DNA from: Pseudomonadota bacterium
GTDB lineage: Bacteria > Pseudomonadota > Gammaproteobacteria > Xanthomonadales > Rhodanobacteraceae
Reading direction: 5' to 3'
Length of the DNA: 18,380 nt
Assembly: GCA_023430685.1 (NCBI GenBank)
Contig: JAEYZH010000113.1
Coordinates: forward strand, 1 to 18,380
Below, piece after piece: positions 6,801 through 13,193 of this stretch (position 1 is its first letter; each line of letters begins with the position of its first letter). A program made the position numbers and the translations under genes. Under the pieces are notes generated by a model, which searched no databases, was not told the DNA's origin, and was given only the letters and a program-made list of their open reading frames with translations.

Positions 6801-9067
6801 CCGGCAGCAGAGTTGATGTCGGTGATACGAGCGTAGCGAGCCACGCTGGCAGAATAGTATGTGCCTCCTTTGGTCGGTTCCTCCGGGGAAAGGCCGCGGA
6901 TGTTACCGAAACTCGACGCCCTCTTCTTGGTCGGCGCGCCATCTGTCACGCCGTTGACTTCACCGATGAATACATCGCGCGGACCACCGAACTCGGCATC
7001 CCACATGGCTTGGCCTTGCGCCGCCGCACTAAACGAGGCGATCGTCGACGGGGTATCGTTGGTGGTGGTCACGGCGCCCGCGAACGGGCTGCCCGGCAAG
7101 TCGCCGTCGTAACTTGGGTTGATGTCGCTGATTACCGTCTGAAACGGCTTGGAGCATTCGAGATAGCCGCTACCGCCGGAGTCAGTCGAGCCATACGGAT
7201 CCTTCCAGGCCTCGCGGTGCAGGCTTATCGTGTCTTCTTCGCCCGTGCCCGGAGTCGCGTTGGTCGAGAAGCGCGACGTTGCCACACCCGCACCAGCGAA
7301 GTAGCGCAGGCTCTCGTACATCATCTCCGCGATTGGGTTCCCCCACATGCGGCATTCATGATTCGTAATCGCCCGATTTCCGACGGAGGGGCAACTACCG
7401 GTGCCATTGGCCCAGTTCCAGTTCGAATCGCTGTTGAGGTTGTCGGTCGTCCCCCCGCCGTAGCCACCGCCGATCATGCGCAAGGCGCTGATAGTGTGGA
7501 CTATGCCGTTCACGTTGCTCCTGAACACACCTGTGTCCGGGTCGACCTCATCGGCAAAGCTGGTCACGTTTCGCCGTAGCACGCCGCCTTCGAGGTTGTC
7601 CGACTGCGAGCCGGTGATCAAACCGAAAAACATGCGTTCGGTTTCGCCGTAGTCATGCAGGATCCCGGTGGGCTTGTACGCACCGCTCGGATACTGCTTG
7701 CAGGTGAGCTCGCGCAATGACGCGGCGGACGCGCCTGCAGGGCAGGACACCACGCGCACGTTGTAGTCGTCTCGTGTTGTCGCGGGCGTCGTCGTGCGCT
7801 GGAACAGACCCCAGTTGTCCTCTCCGGTACCCTCCTGATGTCGAAACACGATCGTGTGGTTGCCCGCCGCGAGATACACGTCCGCGGAGTGCGAGTTCAA
7901 GCCGGCGTCCGAGCGGTTGCTCCCGTGCCCGCCATACCAGCCGACCACTGGAGTGCCGTCGATGGACACGTCGACCGCATCGTCGCCGTCAATGCCAATG
8001 CGATACGTGCCCGAGGTCGGAACGACCAGCGTGCCATCTATTCGGGTGAGATAGTTATCTTGCGTGCATGCGCGCGCGCCAGGCACGAAGGGGTTATTGT
8101 TGCCCCCGCTTCGGTCGATATTCGAAATCGCGCCAGAGCCGCAACGGTTCAAATTTACCGCGTTGTTCGTGAACAGCTGATTCATCTCGGTCAGATTGTT
8201 CGGACTGCCGGCGCCGCTCGTACGCTTCCAGGTAGTAATCGAGAGGCCGCTGTACAAACTGGATGGCAAAATGTCCCACCGCGTACTTCCGCCGCTGACG
8301 CAATCCGTCTTGGTGTTGGAATCAGTGAAGCACTTGTTGCCGGCGACGGGACCTTCAATCGACACCCAGTTCCAGACGCGCCGATTACTGTTCTTCAGCA
8401 CCCGGAACAATGGCGCCTGATAGTTTGGATACGCGTTGCCGTTCCCGGTTACCGTCGTCACGGCAAACAAGTGGTAGCGACCCGCGTCAGGAAAGGACAA
8501 CGGCGAGTATTTCGTGATGTCGTAACCGTCACGCTCGATGCTCTGGTACTCCTTGCCCCAGCTGTGACCATCCTGCGGGAAGAACGCGCCCTGAAGCACC
8601 GTACTTGCTGCAGTATCGACCTGACGCCAGCCCCCGTACAGCACGCGCCGCAGCGCATCCATTCGCGACGTAGTCAAGTAGTTGAGGAAATCGCCGCTCC
8701 ACGCACCTGTACATTGTTTGTTCGTTGCCGCAGTGGACGGAACGAACTTGTTGCCGTCGTACGTGTAGCAAACGGCGGAACTGAAGTAGCCATAGTAGTC
8801 GATCGTCCCAGGCTTGTAGCCGACGTCCAGCGCGCCATCCCCGTTTAGATCGGAGGCATCGTTGTACGCCTCGTAGTAAATCTTGTGATCCTTACCCATC
8901 ACGAGCATGTTCAGCGGAGGTTGCGCGCTTTGCGTGAAGAGCGGCTGTTGCGCAATGTCTATGCCGCCGGCGGCGGCCTGTGCCGACGCCGTGCCGTTCT
9001 GGCCAATGCCCGCGAGGAAACACACCGCTGCCACCGCGTACGAAAGATTGAAATTGAAGCGCTTCAT
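3830..9067 (-). CDS. pilY1: PilY1/PilC-family type IV pilus tip adhesin with PA14-like domain
   Basis: A 1745-residue secreted pilus-tip protein that in relatives promotes pilus assembly, adhesion and surface sensing. An N-terminal signal peptide ends near residue 30 (TASAQ-AA). The block PLNMLVMGKDHKIYYEAYNDASDLNGDGALDVGYK (51-85) is typical of one PilY1 branch and holds a DxNxDG calcium-type loop. Residues about 270-425 resemble a PA14 domain (GTYRIGIDGDDAVDVSIDG, then HTIVFRHQEG). Residues 570-660 (ECRMWGNPIAEMMYESLRYF, VISDINPSYDGD) resemble the degenerate VWA-like part. The PilY1 beta-propeller spans about 1160-1490, including VIYVGANDGMLHAIDG and the loop DNDGNGAGD at 1391-1399, matching the DxDxNxxxD calcium site known in P. 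aeruginosa. The tail is cysteine-rich and acidic and ends GRISWKQLR. It follows pilX by 31 bases with AGGGAG before the ATG. No MIDAS motif is obvious. Confidence 0.96.
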   Translation of the reverse strand: MKRFNFNLSYAVAAVCFLAGIGQNGTASAQAAAGGIDIAQQPLFTQSAQPPLNMLVMGKDHKIYYEAYNDASDLNGDGALDVGYKPGTIDYYGYFSSAVCYTYDGNKFVPSTAATNKQCTGAWSGDFLNYLTTSRMDALRRVLYGGWRQVDTAASTVLQGAFFPQDGHSWGKEYQSIERDGYDITKYSPLSFPDAGRYHLFAVTTVTGNGNAYPNYQAPLFRVLKNSNRRVWNWVSIEGPVAGNKCFTDSNTKTDCVSGGSTRWDILPSSLYSGLSITTWKRTSGAGSPNNLTEMNQLFTNNAVNLNRCGSGAISNIDRSGGNNNPFVPGARACTQDNYLTRIDGTLVVPTSGTYRIGIDGDDAVDVSIDGTPVVGWYGGHGSNRSDAGLNSHSADVYLAAGNHTIVFRHQEGTGEDNWGLFQRTTTPATTRDDYNVRVVSCPAGASAASLRELTCKQYPSGAYKPTGILHDYGETERMFFGLITGSQSDNLEGGVLRRNVTSFADEVDPDTGVFRSNVNGIVHTISALRMIGGGYGGGTTDNLNSDSNWNWANGTGSCPSVGNRAITNHECRMWGNPIAEMMYESLRYFAGAGVATSRFSTNATPGTGEEDTISLHREAWKDPYGSTDSGGSGYLECSKPFQTVISDINPSYDGDLPGSPFAGAVTTTNDTPSTIASFSAAAQGQAMWDAEFGGPRDVFIGEVNGVTDGAPTKKRASSFGNIRGLSPEEPTKGGTYYSASVARYARITDINSAAGAQNLSTYAIALASPLPRIEFPVGEGKVTLLPFAKTASGTFGDGARKPTNTIVDFYVEKIVNLPEQPVDITVNGGRPYAVFRINYEDVEQGNDHDMDAIVRYEVKQDEGGTVTVTLTSEYAAGSANQNIGYVLSGTTQDGVYLEVRDTDSNLDAYYELNTPNPLLPGACAGGAAVAPPACSLRLPLTSTRTFTASTNASDAIQLENPLWYAAKYGAPEPDAVDVDSDGVPDNYFLVTNPANLRSQLDAAFIDILENAAPAASVATSSPRYTAGSTLVYEASYKADDWTGDLKAFDLRSDGTYVDTAAVWRASERMPAPAARDIFVGKREAGALDVEVEVDGGVEFSVAAMDDGMEARLLGTLDASVYAVGELVAYLRGDQSMEQNTDACMVPADCPYRKRSSKLGDILNSTPAVVGVGSLGYGSILRDVSAAEADSYPAFVESKKAVYGDKSQSPVIYVGANDGMLHAIDGSASGGDELFAYVPDGVLDNLHMLAQPGYIHRYYVDGSPTVTDAYLGSWKTVLGGSLGAGGRGVYVLDITDPRDFSADDVLWEFNSHKDGDMGQFVGRPYIGRAESGWVAVFGNGYNSARQRAVLYVRDLATGDELAKIDTGIGCAGNDDGCTTGPNGLSAAVLVDNDGNGAGDTIYAGDYRGNLWRFEYTSGAWHIGNGNQPLFRATDPGGVPQSITSGVYTVANPLGGTMVIFGTGRYLNADDADEERLGEGTRPSVDSLYGIWDSRMCADDPETDTNPQCESWQETAMISGRVLDTYADLEQQFITNYDPLVGETGGYLEATRNPVDYRTPDAPNGKLGWWLDLTCTGCDVGANVANPMAGERVIATPQGILSDVVFNTFRPRGDACEPGGLNSALVMDTLTGAASFIPVPPNGGWPEGQEPPAGALVGTVTGAGAPSGEPPIVIIRPPNLGVGCDPADPSCTPGGIPGDDDGDGVCEEGEACWDMPTGCSWRAPNAAGRPPGKPIPCGRISWKQLR
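6269..6276 (-). repeat. C8 homopolymer inside pilY1 (coding strand)
   Basis: Eight consecutive G on the plus strand are C8 on the pilY1 coding strand, spanning codons 931-934 (GCC CCC CCC GCT; Ala-Pro-Pro-Ala). Loss or gain of one base would shift the frame and remove the propeller half of the protein. The tract is intact and in frame here. Confidence 0.9.
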
Positions 9068-9098
9068 GATGGGGACTCTCCCTGTGCGGAGAAGGGAA

Positions 9099-9638
9099 TC
9101 AGAATACGTAGATGGTCTGCACTAATGCCCAAGCAGCATTCTCGTCGGCAGATACCGGGTCTTTCTGCTGAGAGGAGATGACGTAAAAACGCGGCTTCTT
9201 GTTTGGATCGTCTCCGACAATACTTCCGCGACGTTCTGGACATGCGCCCCCACAGGTGCGCGTTACCGCAATCTTCTGGGTTGAGCCTTCAGCCATCACC
9301 GCCTGGCGCAGCGTCAGAGCGGCCGGCGGATGCTCCTCTGGCGGATAGCTGAGCCAGTCAGCCCATGGCGTACCCTGCCCGGCCGAAAAGTTGACTGGTG
9401 TGTCATAGATCCAGTCGTACGCCCACAGGGGATCGGCGCTGTCGTCGCGCCCCTCGGCCATCCGGCTTTCAGATCGCTCGAACGCGAGTTGGCTAGCGCG
9501 ATAGTTGCCTGACATGCGCTCCTGCAACATGGTCACCTGCATGGCGGAAACACCGAGCAACGTGAGCAAGATCAGGATGATGAGCGACACGAACAAGACG
9601 GCGCCCCGTTGCGAGTGCATTGAATCTCTGCGGATCAT
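9099..9638 (-). CDS. pilX: PilX minor pilin
   Basis: A 179-residue minor pilin of the priming complex that starts pilus assembly and helps carry PilY1 to the tip. The leader MIRRDSMHSQRG ends at Gly12, followed by AVLFVSLIILILLTLLGVSAM. Residue +5 is Val, not Glu, as is usual for PilX and its GspK-like counterparts. The segment QERMSGNYRASQLAFERSESRM (39-60) is the conserved PilX motif, where most relatives have AFxAAExAL. Cysteines 129 and 133 lie close together, possibly paired. The frame is open for 13 codons further upstream, but the ATG at 9638 lies seven bases after the pilW stop and is preceded by GAGGT, so this start is preferred over Met7. pilY1 follows after 31 bases, so translation is probably coupled through the operon. 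Confidence 0.93.
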   Translation of the reverse strand: MIRRDSMHSQRGAVLFVSLIILILLTLLGVSAMQVTMLQERMSGNYRASQLAFERSESRMAEGRDDSADPLWAYDWIYDTPVNFSAGQGTPWADWLSYPPEEHPPAALTLRQAVMAEGSTQKIAVTRTCGGACPERRGSIVGDDPNKKPRFYVISSQQKDPVSADENAAWALVQTIYVF

Positions 9639-9645
9639 GGCTACC

Positions 9646-10836
9646 TCAGGAATTGAACAGGCGGTTGCGCAACGCAATAGTCGTTACGTAGACCTGCCGC
9701 ATGCGGCCATCGGCAGCCGGCGAGATCTCTTCACCGAAGAGGTCGTATGTCCTCGCCTCGCCCGTGACACCTGCACGATCCGCACTGCGGACCAGCAGCG
9801 CGACCCGGACACTCAGAACACGTCGCCAAGCTTCATCCAGGGCGGCAGGATCCGCGAGTCCCGCCGTTATTTCGTCCGCCGTTCGATATTCGTCGACCAT
9901 CGCATCCACCGGGTCGGAGGTGTCGTAACCGAACCGCAACTGCATATTCTCGACGCCTTGCACGAGTTCGGCGGAGTCGTCCAGCGTCATGGAGTTGCGG
10001 CTGAAGCGGGACATGTAGAGCCCCGGCGTTTCGCCTCTATCCAAGACGTACAAGGCCATGTATTCCGCGCGATGGACCTCAGCATTCAGGCGCGGCACTC
10101 CTCCCGACAACGGTCGTGCATTGAGAGTTGCATTAGAAATGCGGAAGTCCCATGGGCATCCCGCATCTCCTCCACAAGACGTCACCGTCGGATCAAGGTA
10201 TTCATTGGGGCTGCCCCCCCCGTCGATAATCAGTTGACCGCCCGCAAGTTCACCTGCGAACACGTCTGCCGAACGGCAGTTCTGCATTACGAACAGCGTC
10301 TTCATTCCTTCATCTGGCATGAAATCCGGAGTGGAATCGAGAGCGACGCGCAAGGTCATTGCGTCACGTGTAATGCTGATTACCGGAACGGACTCTTCAC
10401 TCGGCACGCGCATGACCAGCACATCGCTTCCTTCCACCAAGTCGTCCTCGACGCCAGCCAGTTCGTCTGGCACCGCTGAGGAGCCCGCGCGGAAGGCTTC
10501 CAGAGGCCGCTGGAAGCGATACTCGGAATCCACTGTGTTGCCACCTGGCACGGCCGCGTCGTACTGCGCGAGGTGATTGACGAAACTGGCTTGTTGCATG
10601 CGCCCTACATCGGATCCGCAACCCTCGAACCCGACCATGTTCAGATTGCGATGCAGGAACTGCATCGCAAATCTGCCGTTCTCCTGCACGCGAGAGAGCC
10701 CTTCCTGCATGCGCGCTGTGTCACTGGACGCCGAGAAGATTTGCAGCAGGCCCAAGCTCAGCAACGCTGCGATGGCGAGCGCCACCATCAGCTCGATTAG
10801 CGACACTCCAGATGGGCGACGTGCGTTTGGATACAC
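9646..10836 (-). CDS. pilW: PilW minor pilin
   Basis: A 396-residue minor pilin of the inner-membrane/periplasmic priming complex with FimT, PilV, PilX and PilE. Leader MYPNARRPSG ends at Gly10, then VSLIELMVALAIAALLSLGLLQIF with Glu at +5 (E15). The segment RVQENGRFAMQFLHRNLNMVGFEGCG (49-74) is the PilW signature, and residues about 258-350 (MALYVLDRGETPGLYM, LVQGVENMQLRFGYD, VDEYRTADEI, RVLSVRVALLVR) match the PilW C-terminal region. Length is at the long end for the family, like xanthomonad PilW. The start codon is GTG at 10836, preceded by GAGGA and 14 bases after pilV stops; no ATG fits better. Codons 206-208 form a G8 tract (Gly-Gly-Gly). Cysteines occur at 73, 187, 221 and 227. Confidence 0.93.
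   Translation of the reverse strand: MYPNARRPSGVSLIELMVALAIAALLSLGLLQIFSASSDTARMQEGLSRVQENGRFAMQFLHRNLNMVGFEGCGSDVGRMQQASFVNHLAQYDAAVPGGNTVDSEYRFQRPLEAFRAGSSAVPDELAGVEDDLVEGSDVLVMRVPSEESVPVISITRDAMTLRVALDSTPDFMPDEGMKTLFVMQNCRSADVFAGELAGGQLIIDGGGSPNEYLDPTVTSCGGDAGCPWDFRISNATLNARPLSGGVPRLNAEVHRAEYMALYVLDRGETPGLYMSRFSRNSMTLDDSAELVQGVENMQLRFGYDTSDPVDAMVDEYRTADEITAGLADPAALDEAWRRVLSVRVALLVRSADRAGVTGEARTYDLFGEEISPAADGRMRQVYVTTIALRNRLFNS
10214..10221 (-). repeat. G8 homopolymer inside pilW (coding strand)
   Basis: Eight consecutive C on the plus strand are G8 on the pilW coding strand, spanning codons 206-208 (GGG GGG GGC). Slippage by one base would frameshift PilW just after its middle and remove the conserved C-terminal region. 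The tract is in frame in this copy. Confidence 0.9.
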
Positions 10837-10850
10837 GGGACAGTCCTCGA

Positions 10851-11381
10851 TCAGAATCGACTGGAAACCACGAACACGCTGACTTGACCATCCATACCAG
10901 CGCCCGAGCCGCCACTGGCGAGAACCGCGCCATAGCCGGCGGCATCGTCCGCGCAGCTTCCCATTACTTCACCGTCTTCGGATTCCCAACGCGCATCGCT
11001 CCAGCGGATGCATACGGCTATCTCGTTGGTGCCGGCAATCTGCGCGACGGCACCGGCCCCTTGTGGAAGCTCGCAATTGACCTGCTCGCGCCAGAACTCA
11101 AGATCGTGCTGCGCAATCGGCGATGTTGCAGGCTCCGCCCCGCACGCGACCTGTGCGTACTCATCGGAGTAGTAGGCTGAGAGATTCGTACGATCCGAGC
11201 GGATGCTGTCGAGCATCATGTATGCAAGCGCCGTGGCTTGCGAACGCAGATGCGCGCTGTGGTTGGTCTTGACGGAATAGGTTTGCAACGCTGCCAATCC
11301 CAGCATGCCAAAACTGAAGATCAGCAATGCGATCAGCACCTCGAACAAGGTGAAGCCGCGGGTTATGGTGGGCTGCGTCAT
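10851..11381 (-). CDS. pilV: PilV minor pilin
   Basis: A 176-residue minor pilin. The leader MTQPTITRG ends at Gly9, followed by FTLFEVLIALLIFSFGMLGLAALQ with Phe +1 and Glu +5 (E14). The helix continues with LRSQATALAYMMLDSIRSDR (45-64), the usual PilV signature, and IAVCIRWSDARWE (121-133) is the conserved beta-strand. Cysteines at 80, 103, 124 and 143 could stabilise the globular domain. The frame is open further upstream, including an ATG at 11396, but the ATG at 11381 has GAGG about nine bases upstream, gives a normal-length leader and avoids overlap with fimT. In P. aeruginosa PilV, PilW, PilX and FimU/PilE form the priming complex; the same role is inferred here from order and spacing. 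Confidence 0.92.
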   Translation of the reverse strand: MTQPTITRGFTLFEVLIALLIFSFGMLGLAALQTYSVKTNHSAHLRSQATALAYMMLDSIRSDRTNLSAYYSDEYAQVACGAEPATSPIAQHDLEFWREQVNCELPQGAGAVAQIAGTNEIAVCIRWSDARWESEDGEVMGSCADDAAGYGAVLASGGSGAGMDGQVSVFVVSSRF

Positions 11382-11400
11382 TCGATTCGACCTCATCCAG

Positions 11401-11964
11401 TCAGCTGCAATCCACTGCTGTGGAACTGAACCGTCCAAGCGGATTCACTTCGATGCGGCGCTCCTGCTGCTGAAGGCAGGCATCCTGTGGCTTCAGTGTG
11501 AACACCTGGACGGAATCCAGCTGGGCCGCGCCACGCGCTGTGAAGCGTACGTACGTCCTGTCTCCAGCTGAGATCAGGGAGTTTTTCTCGTTTCCATTCC
11601 AACTACGCAAAATATCGGTTGGAGCAATGACGTCGCCGGGCGCGCCGCTGGCGGTCTGGTCCAAGAAGACGATCCAGCCGTGCTTCCAGTCGCCGGATTC
11701 TCCGCATGCGGTCGGCACGGCGATGCGCGTATCAGCGGCGCAAATGGTTACGTTCCTACTGCGCGTGACGGCTTCATTACGCGCGATATTCAATGCGCTC
11801 ATGAGATCGTGCGCCTCTGTGCGCACTCGGGTGGTGCGCAGGGTGGTTGCGAAACTCGGTAAAGCAATCGCGGCGAGGATCGCTATGATCGCCACCGTGA
11901 TAATGAGTTCCAACAGGCCGAAGCCGCCGTCTGCGCGACGGCGTTGGCAACTGGGAGCAGACAT
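11401..11964 (-). CDS. fimT: FimT/FimU (GspH-type) minor pilin, first gene of the pilus operon
   Basis: A 187-residue GspH/FimT-family minor pseudopilin. The leader ends at Gly14, followed by FGLLELIITVAIIAILAAIALPSF with Phe +1 and Glu +5 (E19). Residues 56-75 (SALNIARNEAVTRSRNVTIC) are the family signature, followed by WKHGWIVFLD and, near the end, EVNPLGRF. GGGGA lies about five bases before the ATG at 11964. pilV begins 19 bases after the stop. As the first gene of the cluster it probably follows the operon promoter in the 133-base gap after ispH. FimT in related bacteria has been linked to DNA uptake; whether this copy acts as FimT or FimU cannot be told from sequence alone. Confidence 0.92.
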   Translation of the reverse strand: MSAPSCQRRRADGGFGLLELIITVAIIAILAAIALPSFATTLRTTRVRTEAHDLMSALNIARNEAVTRSRNVTICAADTRIAVPTACGESGDWKHGWIVFLDQTASGAPGDVIAPTDILRSWNGNEKNSLISAGDRTYVRFTARGAAQLDSVQVFTLKPQDACLQQQERRIEVNPLGRFSSTAVDCS

Positions 11965-11983
11965 GTGATCCCCATGCTCGACG

Positions 11984-12012
11984 GTTTTACCAAGCCTACG
12001 CGGAAACGGCCA
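11984..12012 (-). promoter_or_regulatory. weak candidate promoter for the pilus operon
   Basis: On the minus strand TGGTAAAAC (extended -10-like, hexamer 11989-11984) has TGGCCG 17 bases upstream (12012-12007). The match is weak (4/6 and 3/6) but it is the best placed AT-rich element upstream of fimT and would give a leader of about 12-15 bases including the Shine-Dalgarno. I see no sigma-54 box (TGGCAC-N5-TTGCW) in this gap. The rest of 11965-12097 has no visible gene. Confidence 0.25.
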
Positions 12013-12057
12013 CGGAGCGCGGACGCGCGTCGCAAGAGGTAGGATTAGCCGGACGAG

Positions 12058-12094
12058 CGGCTCGGGCGGCCGCGGCCCAGGGGGCGCTGAGCCG
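12058..12094 (-). terminator. GC-rich inverted repeat after ispH, possible terminator
   Basis: Arms cggctc (12058-12063) and gagccg (12089-12094) enclose a GC-rich stretch with a smaller gggc/gccc stem. It begins four bases past the ispH stop in the direction of transcription. No T-run follows on the minus strand, so termination would have to be Rho-assisted or partial; it marks the boundary between ispH and the pilus operon. Confidence 0.3.
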
Positions 12095-12097
12095 TGC

Positions 12098-13045
12098 TCA
12101 GGCCACCACGCGCAGGCGCAATTCCTTCGGCAGCGCGAAAGTCACGTTCTCCGGCTCGCCATCGAGCTCGCGCACGCTGCCCGAACCCCGGTCGCACAGC
12201 GCCGCGACGACCTCACGCACGAGGCTCTCGGGCGCCGACGCGCCCGCGGTCACGCCGACGCGGGTGCGACCCGCGAGCCATTCCGGTCGGACGTCGCCGG
12301 CCCCGTCGATCAGGTGGGCCGGCACACCCTGCTTCTCGGCGAGCTCGCGCAGGCGATTGGAGTTGGAACTGTTCGGCGAGCCGACCACGAGCACGAGGTC
12401 GCATTGCTGGCCGAGCTTGCGGACAGCGTCCTGGCGGTTCTGCGTCGCATAGCAGATGTCGTCGTGGCGCGGCCCCTGGATCTCGGGGAAGCGGCGCTGC
12501 AGGGCTTCGATCACTGCGCGCGTATCGTCGATCGAGAGCGTGGTCTGGGTCGCGAATGCGATGTGCGACGGATCGCGCGGCGTGATCTTATCCACGCATG
12601 CGGGCGTCTCGACCAGATGGATCCTGCCCGCGTTGGACGTGCCCCACTGTCCCATCGTGCCCTCGACTTCCGGGTGCCCGGCGTGGCCGATCAGCACCAC
12701 GTCGCGCCCGGCCTTGCCGTGACGCGCGACCTCCATGTGCACCTTGGTCACCAGCGGGCACGTCGCATCGAATACGCGCAGTCCGCGCGCCGCGGCTTCC
12801 GCGCGCACGGCCTGCGAGACGCCGTGCGCACTGAAGATCACGGTGGCGCCGTCGGGCACTTCGTGCAACTCGTCGACGAACACCGCTCCCTGCGCGCGCA
12901 ACTTGTCAACCACGAAACGGTTGTGCACGACTTCGTGGCGCACGTAGATCGGCGCACCGAACGTCTCGAGCGCTCGTTCTACGATCTCGATAGCGCGGTC
13001 GACGCCGGCGCAGAAGCCACGCGGATTGGCGAGCAGGACATCCAT
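12098..13045 (-). CDS. ispH: IspH, 4-hydroxy-3-methylbut-2-enyl diphosphate reductase
   Basis: A 315-residue cytoplasmic [4Fe-4S] enzyme that reductively dehydrates HMBPP to IPP and DMAPP, the last step of the MEP pathway. The three cluster cysteines are present: C12 (PRGFCAGV), C96 (DATCPLV) and C198 (DICYATQNRQ). Substrate-pocket motifs are seen: HEVVHN (H41), SAHGV (H74), GHPEVEGTMGQ (H124, E129) and GSPNSSNSNRL, plus TAGASAPE. Length is normal for the family. Unlike E. coli there is no fkpB directly upstream. The ATG at 13045 has no Shine-Dalgarno but has TGCTAGAAT ending six bases before it, suggesting its own promoter and a leaderless mRNA. The stop lies 133 bases before fimT. Confidence 0.97.
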   Translation of the reverse strand: MDVLLANPRGFCAGVDRAIEIVERALETFGAPIYVRHEVVHNRFVVDKLRAQGAVFVDELHEVPDGATVIFSAHGVSQAVRAEAAARGLRVFDATCPLVTKVHMEVARHGKAGRDVVLIGHAGHPEVEGTMGQWGTSNAGRIHLVETPACVDKITPRDPSHIAFATQTTLSIDDTRAVIEALQRRFPEIQGPRHDDICYATQNRQDAVRKLGQQCDLVLVVGSPNSSNSNRLRELAEKQGVPAHLIDGAGDVRPEWLAGRTRVGVTAGASAPESLVREVVAALCDRGSGSVRELDGEPENVTFALPKELRLRVVA

Positions 13046-13051
13046 GGGTGC

Positions 13052-13060
13052 ATTCTAGCA
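13052..13060 (-). promoter_or_regulatory. extended -10 element directly upstream of ispH
   Basis: The minus strand reads TGCTAGAAT (13060-13052): TGn plus TAGAAT, 5/6 to the -10 consensus. Six bases, GCACCC, separate it from the ispH ATG at 13045, so transcription would begin at or beside the ATG. No good -35 is visible, which is tolerated with an extended -10. Confidence 0.5.
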
Positions 13061-13085
13061 GTGTCGCCCGGACGACCATGCGAGC

Positions 13086-13115
13086 GACGCAGGACATGCG
13101 GACGCAGGACATGCG
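13086..13115. repeat. two perfect tandem copies of a 15-mer
   Basis: The 15-mer gacgcaggacatgcg occurs twice head to tail at 13086-13100 and 13101-13115 in the lspA-ispH gap. It lies next to the REP-like palindrome. No coding role is seen. Confidence 0.9.
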
Positions 13116-13193
13116 CAGGCTGGATTCGCGGGGCGGCCGGCCGCACGCATGCCACGCGAAGAGCGCCGGCCGGCAAGCGGCCGTCCAGCCTAC
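13116..13193. repeat. REP-like imperfect palindrome overlapping the lspA stop
   Basis: The outer arms aggctgga (13117-13124) and tccagccta (13184-13192) are inverted, and inner arms gcggccggccgc (around 13133-13144) and gccggccggc (13164-13174) pair as well, with a less regular centre. The lspA TAG stop (13192-13190) is part of the outer arm. Size and imperfect GC-rich symmetry are like REP elements; no RAYT transposase is in the window. It may stabilise the 3' end of the ileS-lspA mRNA. Confidence 0.55.

Noticed and set aside
6389..8848. Two plus-strand open frames (6389-7579 and 7838-8848) antisense to pilY1
   Set aside because: No recognisable domain, no ribosome site, and the opposite strand is unmistakably PilY1.
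9505..10479. Plus-strand open frame of 324 codons across pilX and pilW
   Set aside because: Antisense to two genes with firm pilin signatures; the product has no recognisable features.
11965..12097. Sigma-54 promoter before fimT, as known for some pilin genes
   Set aside because: No GG-N10-GC element with a TGGCAC/TTGC-like match was found in the gap.
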